In this document: positions 15,712-24,114 of the stretch, piece after piece
How positions within the stretch are numbered: position 1 is the stretch's first letter
How the letters are laid out: each line of letters opens with the position of its first letter
Assembly (NCBI RefSeq): GCF_036059255.1
Contig: NZ_CP107947.1
Coordinates: 4,154,001 to 4,218,000 of the forward strand
Direction: 5' to 3'
Length of the DNA stretch: 64,000 nucleotides
From: Micromonospora sp. NBC_00389
GTDB taxonomy: Bacteria > Actinomycetota > Actinomycetes > Mycobacteriales > Micromonosporaceae
Program-made: the position numbers and the translations under genes
Notes under the pieces: model-generated
What the model was told of the DNA's origin: nothing
The model's database searches: none
What the model saw: the letters and a program-made list of their open reading frames with translations, nothing else

Positions 15712-16955
15712 TGCCCCGCCACCCGGATACGGTAATCAGCCCGAACACCCTGCTCAGCGGTGCCCGCCGGCGTCTAGCCTCACCTCGGCGGCCGGGTCAA
15801 TCACTGTCGCGCAGCGAGCTGGCCGACGCCGTCAACGCCGCTCTTGATCGGCTCTACCCCGGCAGGGTCCTCACCGCGCACTACGTCGACGCTCGCTGGA
15901 TCGGCAAGCTCGAACGTGGCGAGCACCGTTGGCCCAGCGAAGAGCGTCGCGCCGCTCTTCGCCACGTTCTCGGTGTCGCCAGCGACGGCCAACTCGACCT
16001 CTACAGCCCACGGCGTACCGACGTCACCACTACCGCCAAACGGGGCACTGAGCAGCCGATGCCGGGAAGCTGGGATGAGACGATCTATCAGCTGCGAGCC
16101 CAATGGCACCTGCTGGTCCAGAACGACAAGCTGTTCGGACCGCAGTACGCCCTGATCGGGGTCACGGCTCAGCTCAATCTGCTCGACCGGCTGCTCAACA
16201 ACGTGCCATCGTCGTTTCGCCCCAGCCTCGTACGCCTCGCGGCCCAGTACGCCGAATCGGCAGCCTGGTTGAACCACTCGCTCAACGACGCCCCATCCGC
16301 CCAGCATTGGACCCGGAAGGCGCTCAACTGGGCAGATCAGATCGCTGATCCAACCATGACAGCGTGGGCGACGTACCGCAGCAGTCAGCACTGGCTTATC
16401 GCCTCAAAGCCGCACCGTGCTATCGAAGTAGCCGAAGCTGCGATGCTGCAGGACAAGAAGGTACCCAGCCCGGTGCGGGCGGCACTCCGCGTGCAGCATG
16501 CCCACGCGCTCGCCACAGTCGGCGAGCATCGCAAGGCCATGCAACTCCTGGACAACGCGCATGAGTGGGCTGCGGACCGTGGCCCAGGTAAGCCCGAAGG
16601 CGAGCACGCCTCCTACTGCACAAGCGGCTACATCGAGGTTCATCGAGGCACATGCCTGAGAATCGGGCGTCGGCCAGACGAGGCCATTGCGGTGCTCGAC
16701 GCCGCGTTGCCGTCGATCCCATCGCTCCACCGCCAGGATTTCACTGCAGCCCTGCTGACCAAGGCCGCAGCCCATGTAGCGGCTGACCAGCCTGAGCAAG
16801 CCGCCGCCACGGCGCATATCGCCCTACCGATCGCTCGGCGAGCTGGATCGCGCCGGATCCTGCACCAACTCGGTCAGATCGGCTCCGCTGTTGACGAGCA
16901 CCGCCACTTGGCGGACGTCCGTGCGTTCCTCGACGACCTTGTGGAGACTGCCTGA
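15711..16955 (+). CDS. XRE-like regulator with TPR-type helical repeats
   Basis: The 414-residue protein has an N-terminal DNA-binding region with SRSELADAVNAALDRLY, ALTAHYVDARWIGKLERGEH-like features and WPSEERRAALRHVLG, then an all-helical C-terminal region of TPR-like repeats (ALNWADQIADPTMTAWATYR, AALRVQHAHALATVGEH, EAIAVLDAALPSI). This is a common actinobacterial regulator type. Its GTG start overlaps the leader stop, and its stop overlaps the start of the RibD-like gene (TGATG), so the three are coupled. The pair of regulator plus deaminase suggests local control of that enzyme. Confidence 0.75.
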   Translation: MPRHPDTVISPNTLLSGARRRLASPRRPGQSLSRSELADAVNAALDRLYPGRVLTAHYVDARWIGKLERGEHRWPSEERRAALRHVLGVASDGQLDLYSPRRTDVTTTAKRGTEQPMPGSWDETIYQLRAQWHLLVQNDKLFGPQYALIGVTAQLNLLDRLLNNVPSSFRPSLVRLAAQYAESAAWLNHSLNDAPSAQHWTRKALNWADQIADPTMTAWATYRSSQHWLIASKPHRAIEVAEAAMLQDKKVPSPVRAALRVQHAHALATVGEHRKAMQLLDNAHEWAADRGPGKPEGEHASYCTSGYIEVHRGTCLRIGRRPDEAIAVLDAALPSIPSLHRQDFTAALLTKAAAHVAADQPEQAAATAHIALPIARRAGSRRILHQLGQIGSAVDEHRHLADVRAFLDDLVETA

Positions 16956-17839
16956 TGGCGTCAGACCTCGAGCTGTCCGCGATGCGGCATGCCATCACCC
17001 TCTCCGCTCTTGGGCTGGGCACCACGAGCCCGAACCCGCCCGTCGGGTGCGTGATCTTGGATCAGCATGGAACGGTAGTTGGTGCGGGGTTTCACCGCCG
17101 CAAAGGAGAGCCGCACGCCGAAGCTCACGCTCTCAACGCGGCGGGAGGTGCGGCTCGCGGCGGTACGGCTATCGTCACGCTTGAACCATGCAACCACGTC
17201 GGAGTCACGCCGGCGTGTCGCCAGGAGCTGATCAACGCCGGTGTCTCTCGGGTGGTCATCGCCGTCATGGACCCAACGTCCCGCGGTGAAGGTGGCGCCT
17301 CGATGCTCGCCGCCGCAGGCGTCGAGGTCGAGACCGACGTGTTGCGCGACGAAGCCCTGACCGTCCTTGAGCCGTGGCTGACCGCGACCGTGCGCCGTAG
17401 GCCGTACCTGACTTGGGCGTTTGCAGCAGATGGCGGGCATCAATCGGCGGCGGAAGAACGGCTCCTGCTCGACCTTCGCGCGAACGCTGACCTCGTCATC
17501 GCGGGCAAGACCCTCGACGAGGGCATCCCAGGAGGCCACGCTAGCGCGCACTTCGCACTACCCGGCGATGCCGACATCGATGTCGGCCTCTGGCAGTGGC
17601 CGTCAGCCGCCTACGAAGCCGGCGTACGCAGCCTGCTTGTAGTCGGCCACGAGCACGGTGCCGCGTTGCGACCGCACCTGCACGCCGTCGACGAGCTCGT
17701 CGTCTCTGTGCCGCGAACTGACCCGTCTCAAGCGTTGGACGTGGTCCAATCCGACCTCATTCCGATTGGCTTCCGACTGGTCGAAGTCGCGGCTCACGCG
17801 GACTCGTTGACGTCCCGCATGCGACGCCTCAGCGTGTAG
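16955..17839 (+). CDS. RibD-like deaminase with degenerate reductase half
   Basis: The 294-residue protein has a complete cytidine-deaminase-type zinc site: HAEAHAL (His and catalytic Glu, residues about 49-55) and TLEPCNHVGVTPAC (two Cys ligands), plus TSPNPPVGCVI at the N-terminus as in RibD/RibG. The C-terminal half (from about residue 145, RRPYLTWAFAADGG) is in the place of the reductase domain but is short and lacks an obvious NADPH glycine motif. True RibD is about 350-400 residues. No other riboflavin gene is nearby, so a role outside core riboflavin synthesis is likely. Confidence 0.75.
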   Translation: MASDLELSAMRHAITLSALGLGTTSPNPPVGCVILDQHGTVVGAGFHRRKGEPHAEAHALNAAGGAARGGTAIVTLEPCNHVGVTPACRQELINAGVSRVVIAVMDPTSRGEGGASMLAAAGVEVETDVLRDEALTVLEPWLTATVRRRPYLTWAFAADGGHQSAAEERLLLDLRANADLVIAGKTLDEGIPGGHASAHFALPGDADIDVGLWQWPSAAYEAGVRSLLVVGHEHGAALRPHLHAVDELVVSVPRTDPSQALDVVQSDLIPIGFRLVEVAAHADSLTSRMRRLSV

Positions 17840-18234
17840 CGCGGAATAGGACTCGCATCTGGAGACTTGCTGATCATCGCGCAGTATTAACCGGCAGGCA
17901 CAACAAGACACGTCACGCCGAGAGTTGCGTGTCCGCGTGCGGGTTCGTGTCCATTTAGGTCCTAGCAAGACGCGTAGGCGTGTGTCGCCTGCCAACTATG
18001 ACGGCCTGAGTTGGCCGCACCAGGACGGCTGCAACTGGCTCCGCCGCGAGAACGATCGGGACTGTCCTCGACACGGTGAGTCTCCGCAGCAGACGGGCCC
18101 ATGCCTTCGCCGGCCAACGCCGCCGTCCGTGCGAACTCATCCTAATCTGCCGAGTTGAGTGAGTCAGCCGGTCCGTCGGAACCCGAGGCGTTCGGCCCGA
18201 TCGACGTGGTTTTGCCCATCCATCTGGTCGATCG
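17840..18234. other. Intergenic, nothing recognised
   Basis: No gene, RNA fold or strong repeat stands out on either strand. Short open frames here have poor composition and no ribosome binding sites. Confidence 0.5.
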
Positions 18235-18759
18235 CTACGCCGCCGGCGTTAGCAGGATTCGGTGGGTCCACTCCAGCAGTCGGGTCACGCGGAACGGGCC
18301 GCTCCAGCCGACCGAGGGCGCATTGTCCTCATACTCGACCGCCGACCAGCAGTCGTCGAACGCGACTGTGTACTCGCGGTTGCCTGGGAAAACGTTGGTG
18401 ACGGTTCCCACGACAACTTCGCCCTCGGGGTACCGGCGGGTGATCGCGGCCCATTCCTCACCCGACCAGCGCGAGAAGCGGGTCCTACGACTGCGCATCC
18501 CGGCGTCCAACGGAAACAGCCGCACCTGGCCGGGCCGGTGTTGCAACACCTCAAAGAGTCCAGCCTTGCCGACCGCGGGCCAGTCGGTCGGGTCGTCCGG
18601 CAGGTGCAGGACGTCGACCCACCCCTGCGGCGGCCGACCAAGGTCTACCAGAACCCCTGCCCGTCCCGCACCCATCGGGACGGCACACACGGTGCCTCGC
18701 ACCCGGTCGCCCACCGGGAAGGCGAAACGTGCCGCGAACAGCTCATCAACGTTCGTCAT
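18235..18759 (-). CDS. Unknown protein with two S1-like segments
   Basis: The 174-residue protein has two beta-rich segments that read like S1/OB folds: VGDRVRGTVCAVPMGAGRAG with VLVDLGRPPQGWVDVLHL, and EGEVVVGTVTNVFPGNREYT with VAFDD. S1-type folds bind RNA, but the similarity is by eye. ATG 18759 is preferred over a TTG one codon earlier. The gene stands alone. Confidence 0.55.
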   Translation of the reverse strand: MTNVDELFAARFAFPVGDRVRGTVCAVPMGAGRAGVLVDLGRPPQGWVDVLHLPDDPTDWPAVGKAGLFEVLQHRPGQVRLFPLDAGMRSRRTRFSRWSGEEWAAITRRYPEGEVVVGTVTNVFPGNREYTVAFDDCWSAVEYEDNAPSVGWSGPFRVTRLLEWTHRILLTPAA

Positions 18760-18894
18760 CAACCGGCAGTCCTCGGTTTACGGCGGGTACCCATTACCTG
18801 CGTTATCAATTGCCCCTGCCCTTCGTTGCAGATGCACTCAACTGCCGCTGACCGCGCCCCGCCAGCGTCCGCTCCTGCCGATGAGGCTTGATCC

Positions 18895-19410
18895 TCAATC
18901 CTTGGCCGTGCCCTGGTGGTGGTGACGCTCGGCGAGTTGCTTCAGGTTCAGTAGCTGACGTCGAGCCATGATCAGGTCGCCGACGGACAGCCCGAGGGCG
19001 GCCCAGCGGGTGGTCTGCATGACGACCTTGAGCAGCAAGCGCGTGTCGTGCTCCTGGGGCACGAGGACGTAGGACATGAAGGCGCCCATGATGGTGCCCG
19101 TCAGCTGTTTCCCCGGGTCGACCGAGACGATCCTGCCCAGCTCCCGCCCGCCAGCAGTAGTGAATCTCTCTCCGACTTGCGGCTCGGGAAGGCCTACGAG
19201 CTCTCGAGGTGAACGGCAGCCGAGGTTGTCGATCCAGTCATAGGAGTACGGCGCAAGCCGCACTTGTGCAACCCACGGCCACACCACCTCGGCAGACGCC
19301 TCGACGCGCACACCCCGCCACGCCTGCAGCGCGGGTGAGACGACGAAGTCGTCGCACGGATAGCAGCGCAATTTCTCGCTGTCGGTCACGCCCCACCGGT
19401 CACCGATCAT
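18895..19410 (-). CDS. SRPBCC-fold protein
   Basis: The 171-residue protein begins MIGDRWGVTDSEKLRCYPCD and has the START/SRPBCC pattern EASAEVVWPWVAQVRLAPYS followed by YDWIDNLG, VGERFTTAGG and a long C-terminal helix (LLNLKQLAERHH). Such folds bind hydrophobic ligands. GGAGG about ten bases before ATG 19410 decides the start. It stands alone; the 220 bp upstream of the next gene show nothing else. Confidence 0.65.
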   Translation of the reverse strand: MIGDRWGVTDSEKLRCYPCDDFVVSPALQAWRGVRVEASAEVVWPWVAQVRLAPYSYDWIDNLGCRSPRELVGLPEPQVGERFTTAGGRELGRIVSVDPGKQLTGTIMGAFMSYVLVPQEHDTRLLLKVVMQTTRWAALGLSVGDLIMARRQLLNLKQLAERHHHQGTAKD

Positions 19411-19633
19411 GCACCCATCCTCCACCAACGCCCGGCATCCGGATCTGCCGCGAAGCGCGCGGTACTGGGGGCCAGGTCAAGCCGTCCTGGTGGGGCTAAC
19501 GCTGGCCGTTGGGTGTCAGGGAGCAGGAGACGCTCGGGCCTATGGCTACGGGTGGTGCCGAAGGTTGTGAGGCGTCAGCACTCCCGCCGTCTGTGGTTCG
19601 GGTTGCAGTCGGGGAGGTGTTCGCTTGCGTCCG

Positions 19634-20377
19634 TCAGAGGCGGTGGAGGCCTTTTCTCAGCTGGTGGATGACTTTCCACTGTGCTTGGTCGGCGGTGGGT
19701 CGGGGGAAGCCGCCGTGCCGGAAGGCCCAATTCAGGTAGGCCACCAGAGGCATGGCGGCCTCGCCCACGAAGTGCGCGTCGGCGGATGCGTCGGGAAGGA
19801 TGATGCCGTAGGGGCCACCGCCGCTGACGTTGTCCTTGTGGAAGTGGTCGGGCGCGACGGGCAGTAGGAATGGATCGTCCTGGTCTTCCTGCCACGCCTC
19901 GATCTCTTCCGCGAAGTACTCGCGGATGTCGCTGTCCGGGTAGCGGGAACCCGCCAACTCCAGCACGAGCGGGTCAGCCGCTGCGGAACTGGGCCACTGC
20001 GGGTGCGTTCCGACCAGCCACACGTCGCCCACGATGCGGATCCACGACGACAGCGCCATCGGAAGTGGGCCGAGACGCTGTTCCAGCCAGTGAAGGTGCT
20101 CTTCCGCCATGGAACCGGGTGGCGTGTATGGCTCCGTCGAAGTCTGGTCGTCGTTGTTCTCGTGGAATCGGTAACCCTGCTCGCGCAGTCGCGCGACCAG
20201 TGTCTCGATGTTGCTCCGGGCTCGGCGGGCCATCTCGTCGCATACCGCCTGCGCCTCCGAGGCGAAGGCTGGCTCACGGACGCCGCTGCCAAGCTGCCGC
20301 ATCTCATGCCATACCCGATCTTGTTCCCCGGCGACGTAGCGTTTTACCCAGTCCAGGTGCTTACTCATCGCGATCAT
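19634..20377 (-). CDS. Unknown acidic protein, family also present as a remnant at 39.9 kb
   Basis: The protein of about 247 residues starts MIAMSKHLDWVKRYVAGEQD. It is rich in acidic and aromatic residues (ENNDDQTSTEPYTPPGS, EIEAWQEDQDDPFLLPVAPD) and has HLHWLEQRLGPLPMALSSWI. I do not recognise a named family, though the layout recalls SMI1/KNR4-like or immunity proteins. A second, decayed copy of the LPMxLSSWIRIVG segment lies at 39866-39990. Starts at 20377 or 20368 are both possible. The far longer upstream frame crosses a tandem repeat and is rejected. Confidence 0.55.
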   Translation of the reverse strand: MIAMSKHLDWVKRYVAGEQDRVWHEMRQLGSGVREPAFASEAQAVCDEMARRARSNIETLVARLREQGYRFHENNDDQTSTEPYTPPGSMAEEHLHWLEQRLGPLPMALSSWIRIVGDVWLVGTHPQWPSSAAADPLVLELAGSRYPDSDIREYFAEEIEAWQEDQDDPFLLPVAPDHFHKDNVSGGGPYGIILPDASADAHFVGEAAMPLVAYLNWAFRHGGFPRPTADQAQWKVIHQLRKGLHRL

Positions 20378-20595
20378 GGTGCCGCAGGTGATCTCTTGAA
20401 GCAACGGTCCGTGCGACACGGCGCGCTCAGTCTCGCGGGACCCATCCAGTCCGCCGATCGATGTTTGGTGGAGCCGCTGACGGTCGCGCAAGGGAGGAGT
20501 TCGTCCGGACTGCCTGGCATGGGAAGCGTTTGACGATCCGCGGTAACGAGCCCGGTAACGGAGGGGATCGCAACGGGCGGATGAGGCGGTGAGCC

Positions 20596-20622
20596 ACGGC
20601 ATGGAACGGCATGGAACGGCAT
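20596..20622 (+). repeat. 10-bp tandem repeat
   Basis: ATGGAACGGC is repeated about 2.7 times in tandem, in the non-coding stretch between the gene ending the previous region and the tRNA remnant. Confidence 0.7.
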
Positions 20623-20706
20623 TTGAGGGCGTCACTCTTGTCCGTTTCTAAGGATGTTTCAACCTATCCTGGCGTGGTGTGACGGAATCGCTGTAGAACT
20701 GGAGGT

Positions 20707-20741
20707 CAAGGGGTTGTTGGTTCGATTCCAGCCGTCCCGAC
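20707..20741 (+). other. tRNA 3' end remnant (probable att site), copy 2
   Basis: T-arm GTTGG TTCGATT CCAGC followed by acceptor strand GTCCCGA, with no matching 5' half upstream. It is 31/35 identical to 2542-2576 in the same orientation. It marks the edge of the protease region and is probably another integration scar. Confidence 0.6.
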
Positions 20742-20913
20742 AGACAAAAGGCCCCGAAGGTCGGCGACGTCGTCAAGATCACCCGGTTGAGTGACTGGCT
20801 CCACAAGATCGCGGCGATCCGCCGTAACGCGAACTCGCCGGAGACCCGACGACAGTGAGGATCCCAACTGGCGGGTAGTTGCGCCCGAGCATCGAAAAGC
20901 GAGATCATCACGC

Positions 20914-23868
20914 ATGCTCGACCCCTCGCCCGAGGACGACGGGACTTCACCGACCGTTTCTACGCCGCATTTCGTGGGTCGTGATCGGGAGATGGCGGCG
21001 CTTCGGGTCGCCTTGGCCCGGCCACCGGCGATCGTGCTGGTAGAGGGCGAGGCGGGGATCGGGAAGAGCCGACTGCTGCGAGAGTGGTTGGCCGCGCCGG
21101 ACCAGCGCACTGCCTTGGTCTCGGTGTGCCCACCGCTTCGCGATTCGCTGACGTTGGGGCCGATCGTCGACGCGTTCCGTGGGATCGACCGCCCGGTGTC
21201 GCGATTGCGGCTCACCGAGCTTGCGGGTGCGTTACGGCCCCTGTTCCCTGAATGGTCCTCGGACCTGCCGCCCGCATTGCAGCCCTTGGACGATGCGAAG
21301 GCGGCACGGCATCGCCTGTTCCGCGCCCTGGACGAGCTGCTGCGGGCTCTGCGTGTCGACGTTCTCGTGCTCGAGGACGCTCACTGGGCCGACGAGGTGA
21401 CCTTGGAGTTCCTGCTGTTCGTCGCCTCCCGACAGCAATCGCACGGGCCGAGCCTCGTGATCTCCTATCGGCCGGAGGAGGTGGACGTCGGATCGCTGTT
21501 GCTGCGGCTGACGTCCCGGTTGCCTGCTGGCGTGACCCAGCTGAGGATCGCCCTGGCGCCGATGCGACCCAACGACACGGCAGCGCTGGTGTCCTCGATG
21601 CTGGACGGCAACCCGATATCGCAGGAGTTCACGACGTTCATGCACGAGCGGACCGGTGGCGTTCCTCTGGCGCTGGAGGAGTCGGTTCGCCTCATGTGCG
21701 ACCGCGCCGACCTCGTCTTCCGCGACGGACAGTGGGTCCGGCTGAAGCTGCGCGAGCTACAGGTGCCGCCAACGGTGCGCGACTCCACCCGGGAGCGGGT
21801 GGGCCGTCTGTCGCCGACGGCGCAGCAGGTGTTGCGAGCCGCGGCTACGTTGGCTGAGCGGTCATCGGTGGCCACGATCGCGGTGACCGCCGGTCTGTCA
21901 CCAGCTGCGTGTCGAGGCGCTATCGCGGAGGCGGCCAACGCCGGCGTCCTGGACGGAGACGACCGCGGCCAGTGGCGATTCCGGCATGTGCTCGCCGCCA
22001 CGGCTGTCTACGAAGCGATCCCGTTGACCGACCGCAGACACTTCCACCTGCTGGCCGGCCGGGCCTTGGAGGACATCCATCCGCCGCCTGTCGCACGCCT
22101 TGCCCACCACTTCCGTGAGGCGGGCGAGACGCAGTCCTGGGCGCGGTACGCCGAGCAGGGTGCCGAGCTGGCGATGGCCTCGGGTGACCACACCAAGGCG
22201 GTCGACTTGCTGGTCGATCTGTTGTCGTGGGCCGTGTTGCCGCCGACGGATCGGGCACGAGTCGCGCGCATCGCCGGAGTTGCCGCACTGGGCCGTCGTG
22301 AACCGGTCGACGAGGTCTATCACCGCGTGATCCGTACCTTGCGTTCGGTGCTGGAGACACCCGGTCTCTCCGCGCGCCAGCAGGCCGAGATCCGCAACCC
22401 CCTGGGTCGGCTCCTGATCACCGGGGGTGAGGCGCAGGCCGCACTCAGCGAGCTCGAGCAAGCGGTGGTCAACCTCGACCATGAGCCGGTCGAGGCGGCT
22501 CGGGCAATGACCTATCTGGGATGGGCGTATGCGGGGCCGTGGCCGGCGTCGACCCATCGGCGTTGGCTGGATCGCGCCGCTGAGCTCACCGCCGAATTCG
22601 ATTCTCCCGCAGAGCGGCTGAACCTGGCCGGCAACCGAGCTGCGGCGTTGCTCATGCTCGGCGAAGAGGAGGCCTGGGACGTCGTCGCCGGCCTGCCCAT
22701 CGACGGCGCGACCTCGGTGGAGCGTCTCGACGTGGCCCGCATCCACGCAAATGTCGGGACCGGCGCACTGATCTGGGGTCGGTACGCCGACGCGGAAGAA
22801 CACCTCGCCGTGGCCATGCGCCTTGCCGAGGCCGAGCAGGCGTCCCGGTTGCAGCACAACGTCCGACTCGAACAGGCCAACCTGGCGTGGCTCACCGGCC
22901 GGTGGGAGGGTCTCGCGGAGCGAAGCGCGGCACTCGCCGACGCCGACAGAGACCGGCCGGCGCACTACCTCGGCAGTATTCGCCTCGCGGCCCGGCTGGC
23001 AGCCGCAGCCGGACGGCGGCGCGCTGCGGAGGAGCAGTTCCGGCTGGTCCTCGAGGAGTCTGCCCGTCTCGGCGCAGCCGACGACACGATGGAGGCCGCC
23101 GCTGCGCTGGCCAGACTGTGGCTGACGGACGGAAACAGCGGCCGGGCGCTGCAGATCACGAACGAGCCGATGGACACCGTCCGGAGAAAAGGCATCTGGG
23201 TCTGGGCGACGGACCTCGTCCCCGCCCGGATCGAGGCGCACCTCGCCGCGGGCGACCTGAAGGCCGCGACACGCCTGGGCGACCAGTTCGCCAGAGGACT
23301 GCGTGGCCGTACGGCGCCTGCGCCTCGCGCCGCCCTCACCGTATGCCGCGCCCTGCTGGTCGCCGCAGCCGGAGACCACGCCCGCGCGGCGACGGCATAC
23401 GACCGGGCGGCGCGCGCCTGGAGCGCGTTGCCGCGCCCCTACGACGCCATGCTCGCCCGCGAGCGTCAATCCGAGGCGCTCATAGCGCAAGGCCAGATCG
23501 AACAAGGTCGAGAGCTGCTGGCCGCACAGTACGAGCAACTGTTCAGGCTCGGAGCCCGCGGCGACGCAGACCGTGTCGCACAGCGGCTTCGCGAACACGG
23601 CGCCGAGGTTCCGCGACTGTGGCGCGGCGGCCGACGAGGGTACGGCGACCAACTCTCACCGCGCGAGCTCGACGTGGTCCAACTCGTTGTCGCCGGCAAG
23701 ACGAACCGGGAGATCGGCCGGATCCTGGCCAAGTCGCCGGCCACGGTGGATCAACAGCTGCGTGCGGCGATGCGCAAGTTGAAGGTAACCTCCCGGACCG
23801 CGCTCGCGGTCAAGGCGGTAGAGGCCGGAGTGTTCGCAGAAGAGGACTCCCTCGACGACCCGTCGTGA
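20914..23868 (+). CDS. LAL-type LuxR regulator with ATPase domain
   Basis: The protein of 984 residues has a P-loop GEAGIGKSRLL (about residues 40-50), a Walker B VLVLEDAHWAD, an extended helical TPR-like middle and a C-terminal LuxR helix-turn-helix (LSPRELDVVQLVVAGKTNRE to TVDQQLRAAMRKLKV). Large ATP-binding LuxR (MalT/LAL) regulators usually activate adjacent genes in response to a ligand. The gene directly downstream, 246 bp away and in the same direction, is the giant secreted protease, the obvious candidate target. ATG 20914 is chosen by family length; no strong ribosome binding site is seen. Confidence 0.85.
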   Translation: MLDPSPEDDGTSPTVSTPHFVGRDREMAALRVALARPPAIVLVEGEAGIGKSRLLREWLAAPDQRTALVSVCPPLRDSLTLGPIVDAFRGIDRPVSRLRLTELAGALRPLFPEWSSDLPPALQPLDDAKAARHRLFRALDELLRALRVDVLVLEDAHWADEVTLEFLLFVASRQQSHGPSLVISYRPEEVDVGSLLLRLTSRLPAGVTQLRIALAPMRPNDTAALVSSMLDGNPISQEFTTFMHERTGGVPLALEESVRLMCDRADLVFRDGQWVRLKLRELQVPPTVRDSTRERVGRLSPTAQQVLRAAATLAERSSVATIAVTAGLSPAACRGAIAEAANAGVLDGDDRGQWRFRHVLAATAVYEAIPLTDRRHFHLLAGRALEDIHPPPVARLAHHFREAGETQSWARYAEQGAELAMASGDHTKAVDLLVDLLSWAVLPPTDRARVARIAGVAALGRREPVDEVYHRVIRTLRSVLETPGLSARQQAEIRNPLGRLLITGGEAQAALSELEQAVVNLDHEPVEAARAMTYLGWAYAGPWPASTHRRWLDRAAELTAEFDSPAERLNLAGNRAAALLMLGEEEAWDVVAGLPIDGATSVERLDVARIHANVGTGALIWGRYADAEEHLAVAMRLAEAEQASRLQHNVRLEQANLAWLTGRWEGLAERSAALADADRDRPAHYLGSIRLAARLAAAAGRRRAAEEQFRLVLEESARLGAADDTMEAAAALARLWLTDGNSGRALQITNEPMDTVRRKGIWVWATDLVPARIEAHLAAGDLKAATRLGDQFARGLRGRTAPAPRAALTVCRALLVAAAGDHARAATAYDRAARAWSALPRPYDAMLARERQSEALIAQGQIEQGRELLAAQYEQLFRLGARGDADRVAQRLREHGAEVPRLWRGGRRGYGDQLSPRELDVVQLVVAGKTNREIGRILAKSPATVDQQLRAAMRKLKVTSRTALAVKAVEAGVFAEEDSLDDPS

Positions 23869-24114
23869 AAATTGACGTATCCGCTGGATAGCGACGGCCA
23901 CTCGTCCCCTCGAGCATGACTCCATGATTCATAGCCGTAGGGCAATGTATGCCTGAGCGACCAGTCGCGCGTGACGACGCCGCCATCGAGCACCCGCCAC
24001 CACCCGAGCTGCCCTGCGAGGCGCGCGTCAGCGCCCCCGACGCCGACGGTGCCGACGGTGCCGATGACCACAAGAACCACGACCCCTATCAACCCCTGTA
24101 GGCCAAGGACTCAT

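Noticed and set aside
17925..18158. Short plus-strand gene in the 17.8-18.2 kb gap
   Set aside because: The frame has a low-complexity RVRVRV start and no ribosome binding site.
20378..20635. N-terminal extension of the 19.6-kb gene
   Set aside because: The extension crosses a tandem ATGGAACGGC repeat and has no family-like sequence; ATG 20377 or 20368 is better.
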